Assembly (NCBI GenBank): GCA_964347835.1
Contig: CAYFZR010000030.1
Span: forward strand, 1-25,275
Source: CAYFZR01 sp964347835 [NCBI: uncultured archaeon]
GTDB taxonomy: Archaea; CAYFZR01
Reading direction: 5' to 3'
Length of the DNA: 25,275 nt
Shown here piece after piece: positions 24,499 to 25,275 of this stretch (its first letter is position 1; every line of letters begins with the position of its first letter). The notes beneath the pieces were generated by a model, which worked only from the letters and a program-made list of their open reading frames with translations, was not told the origin of the DNA and ran no database searches. The translations under genes were made by a program, and so were the position numbers.

Positions 24499-24654
24499 TC
24501 AAAATTTTACGTTTCTAATCGCGATAACTTTAGCGGTTCCAACCGCCTTCTCAGCAGGAACTGGCTTTTCAGTAGTCTTTGGTACCTGATACTGAATACA
24601 ACCTGTAATTGCCAATATTGTTGCTAATAAAGTCAATAAAACTATTTTATTCAT
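24499..24654 (-). CDS. Small predicted lipoprotein, 51 residues
   Basis: A short open frame with an intact secretion signal: MNKIVLLTLLATILAITGC, that is, a positive N-terminus, a hydrophobic stretch (residues 4-17) and a lipobox-like ITGC with C19. The mature part is about 33 residues, Pro/Lys/Glu-rich, and ends at TGA. AGGTGGT (24661-24667) lies 6 bases before the ATG, a good ribosome site. No family is recognised. It is upstream of bpsA in the same direction, 66 bases apart. If real, it is a small surface-anchored peptide; the ATG, ribosome site, signal peptide and lipobox together make chance unlikely. Confidence 0.65.
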   Translation of the reverse strand: MNKIVLLTLLATILAITGCIQYQVPKTTEKPVPAEKAVGTAKVIAIRNVKF

Positions 24655-24882
24655 ATTCGCACCACCTTTCCCTTAAAAATAGAGTCTTCGCTATGAATCT
24701 TATGGTACGAAAAATTCCAACTTACGCTTTTTTTTGGAAATGATACTAGATAGTTTCTCAAAAAAGTATGTACAGTCTCGATCCTAAAAGTTTATTCAAA
24801 AATATAAAAAGACCTCGTTGGATTTTTAAGGAAAACAAACTTTTTGACACGTTCTTGTCAAGAATAGAGTCGAACAGAAAAG

Positions 24883-24889
24883 TATATAT
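24883..24889 (+). promoter_or_regulatory. TATA box of the structured RNA candidate
   Basis: TATATATC follows GAAAAG, a BRE-like purine stretch (about 24877-24882). Transcription would start near 24910-24915, just before the GC-rich structured stretch. No gene with a ribosome site follows it. Confidence 0.5.
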
Positions 24890-24911
24890 CTTTGAAGTTA
24901 CAACGTTATTT

Positions 24912-25101
24912 TTGCCTCAAGTAGATCGGGAGAAAAACTTACGACGAGGTGAACCGAACTAACACCGAGAGATCGATGTTGGAAGCGGGGTGGTAGTCGT
25001 AAGATCGATACGACGATGCAAGGAACCGGTTGAAAAACTGGGGAAGGTATCGGTGACCAGTGTCGAAGTACCCCGAACTGCTTGGGGCATTTTTTATTTT
25101 T
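24912..25101 (+). ncRNA. Structured RNA candidate, about 180 nt, unassigned family
   Basis: A GC-richer island in very AT-rich surroundings with its own TATA box and terminator. Visible pairings include CTTACGAC (24938-24945) with GTCGTAAG (24996-25003), or alternatively GTCGTA (24996-25001) with TACGAC (25009-25014); GGTG (24949-24952) with CACC; a hairpin CCGGTT-GAAA-AACTGG with a GNRA tetraloop (25026-25041); and CTGG with CCAG (25057-25060). The alternative pairing of GTCGTA hints at switching. I could not match it to SRP RNA, RNase P RNA, 5S rRNA or tRNA. The exact ends are inferred. Confidence 0.55.
25071..25101 (+). terminator. Hairpin and T-run terminator of the RNA candidate
   Basis: CCCCGA (25071-25076) pairs with TTGGGG (25082-25087, one G-T pair) around a 5-base loop, and is followed by TTTTTTATTTTT (25090-25101). 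It is the clearest hairpin-plus-T terminator in the window and fixes the strand of the upstream RNA. Confidence 0.65.
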
Positions 25102-25103
25102 AT

Positions 25104-25192
25104 GCAGCGTGGCTCGCTGCACCCGCAAATTTATCAAAATTTATTTTATAACGGATACAAGAGACTTTTTTCCACTTTAAATTTTGCTTTCT
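25104..25192 (-). repeat. Dispersed hairpin repeat, inverted right-end copy
   Basis: On the minus strand this copy runs from 25192 to 25104. Its first 25 bases (25192-25168) equal window positions 1-25 exactly. A diverged but alignable stretch follows, then TTGCGGGTGCAGCGAGCCAC and a perfect hairpin, GCAGCG-AGCCA-CGCTGC (25120-25104). It starts 3 bases after the T-run of the RNA terminator. Confidence 0.75.
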
Positions 25193-25203
25193 AATCTAAA
25201 TAT

Positions 25204-25268
25204 TATATGGGGGTGTAGAGAGGGGGTGGTTACTCCCTTCTTTATATGGGGGTGGAGAGAGGGGGTTA
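25204..25268 (+). repeat. G-rich tandem repeat at the right edge
   Basis: Two units of about 24 bases start at 25204 and 25243 (39-base period) and differ by one base (TATATGGGGGTG then T or G, AGAGAGGGGGT). Each holds two runs of five G, so the pair supplies four G-tracts on the plus strand. The repeat may continue beyond the window. Confidence 0.6.
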
Positions 25269-25275
25269 TAAGGTA

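Noticed and set aside
24768-24962. 64-residue plus-strand frame before the RNA candidate
   Set aside because: No ribosome site or recognisable domain, and it runs across the RNA promoter and into the structured region.
24912-25101. Structured region as SRP RNA, RNase P RNA, 5S rRNA or tRNA
   Set aside because: The conserved SRP helix 8, RNase P core and tRNA T-loop motifs are not present.
1-25192. Window as a composite transposon with terminal inverted repeats
   Set aside because: No transposase or integrase is present. The interior is core housekeeping DNA, and extra copies of the element lie inside.
25204-25268. Start of a CRISPR array
   Set aside because: Only two units, a roughly 15-base spacer, no palindromic repeat and no cas genes in the window.

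Overview
The window is archaeal. It is AT-rich and carries archaeal informational genes (PCNA, both primase subunits, GINS, TFS, aIF2-alpha, L44e, S27e, Nop10), a methanogen/Archaeoglobus-type acetyl-CoA decarbonylase/synthase (ACDS) operon, an ether-lipid geranylgeranyl reductase and a Dph6-type diphthamide enzyme. Archaeal TATA boxes and GGTGA/GGAGG ribosome sites sit in front of genes. A branched-polyamine synthase (BpsA type) and heavy AGA/AGG and ATA use suggest a thermophilic, anaerobic euryarchaeote or relative that uses the Wood-Ljungdahl pathway. No methanogenesis marker is present, so methanogen, archaeoglobal-type organism or acetogen-like archaeon cannot be told apart.

Layout. (1) 1-175: copies of a small hairpin repeat, then dph6 on the minus strand (172-840). 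(2) 1129-10499: the ACDS operon in the order cdhA, cdhB, cdhC, cooC, cdhD, cdhE, then a second cooC-like gene and a DUF166 gene. A strong TATA box and Shine-Dalgarno (SD) site precede cdhA. (3) 10562-18436: a tightly packed run of DUF99, signal peptidase I, NUDIX hydrolase, TFS, small OB-fold protein, PCNA, PriL, PriS, GINS, L44e, S27e, aIF2-alpha, Nop10 and PAC2-family protein. (4) 18441-21536: PHP-domain protein, CPBP membrane protease, small ferredoxin, geranylgeranyl reductase. (5) 21537-22131: a 595-base non-coding island with repeats, spaced direct repeats and a possible small RNA. (6) 22132-23406: Clp1/Grc3-type RNA 5'-kinase, probably translated from a leaderless mRNA. (7) Minus strand 24654-23425: a 51-residue lipoprotein and a BpsA-type aminopropyltransferase. 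(8) 24870-25275: a GC-rich structured RNA candidate with its own TATA box and terminator, an inverted copy of the left-end repeat, and a G-rich tandem repeat.

The genes from 1129 to 21536 all lie on the plus strand, mostly with overlaps or gaps under 15 bases. About 9 of 30 genes appear to start with GTG or TTG. The usual ribosome site is GGTGA or GGAGG about 4-7 bases before the start, which was used to correct several starts.

The least explained material is non-coding. It includes a family of 17-nt hairpins with invariant loop AGCCA and a compensatory stem change, found only at gene ends. Inverted copies of a roughly 90-bp version sit at both window ends. A structured RNA candidate lies near the right end. 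All family assignments were made by reading motifs; no database was searched.
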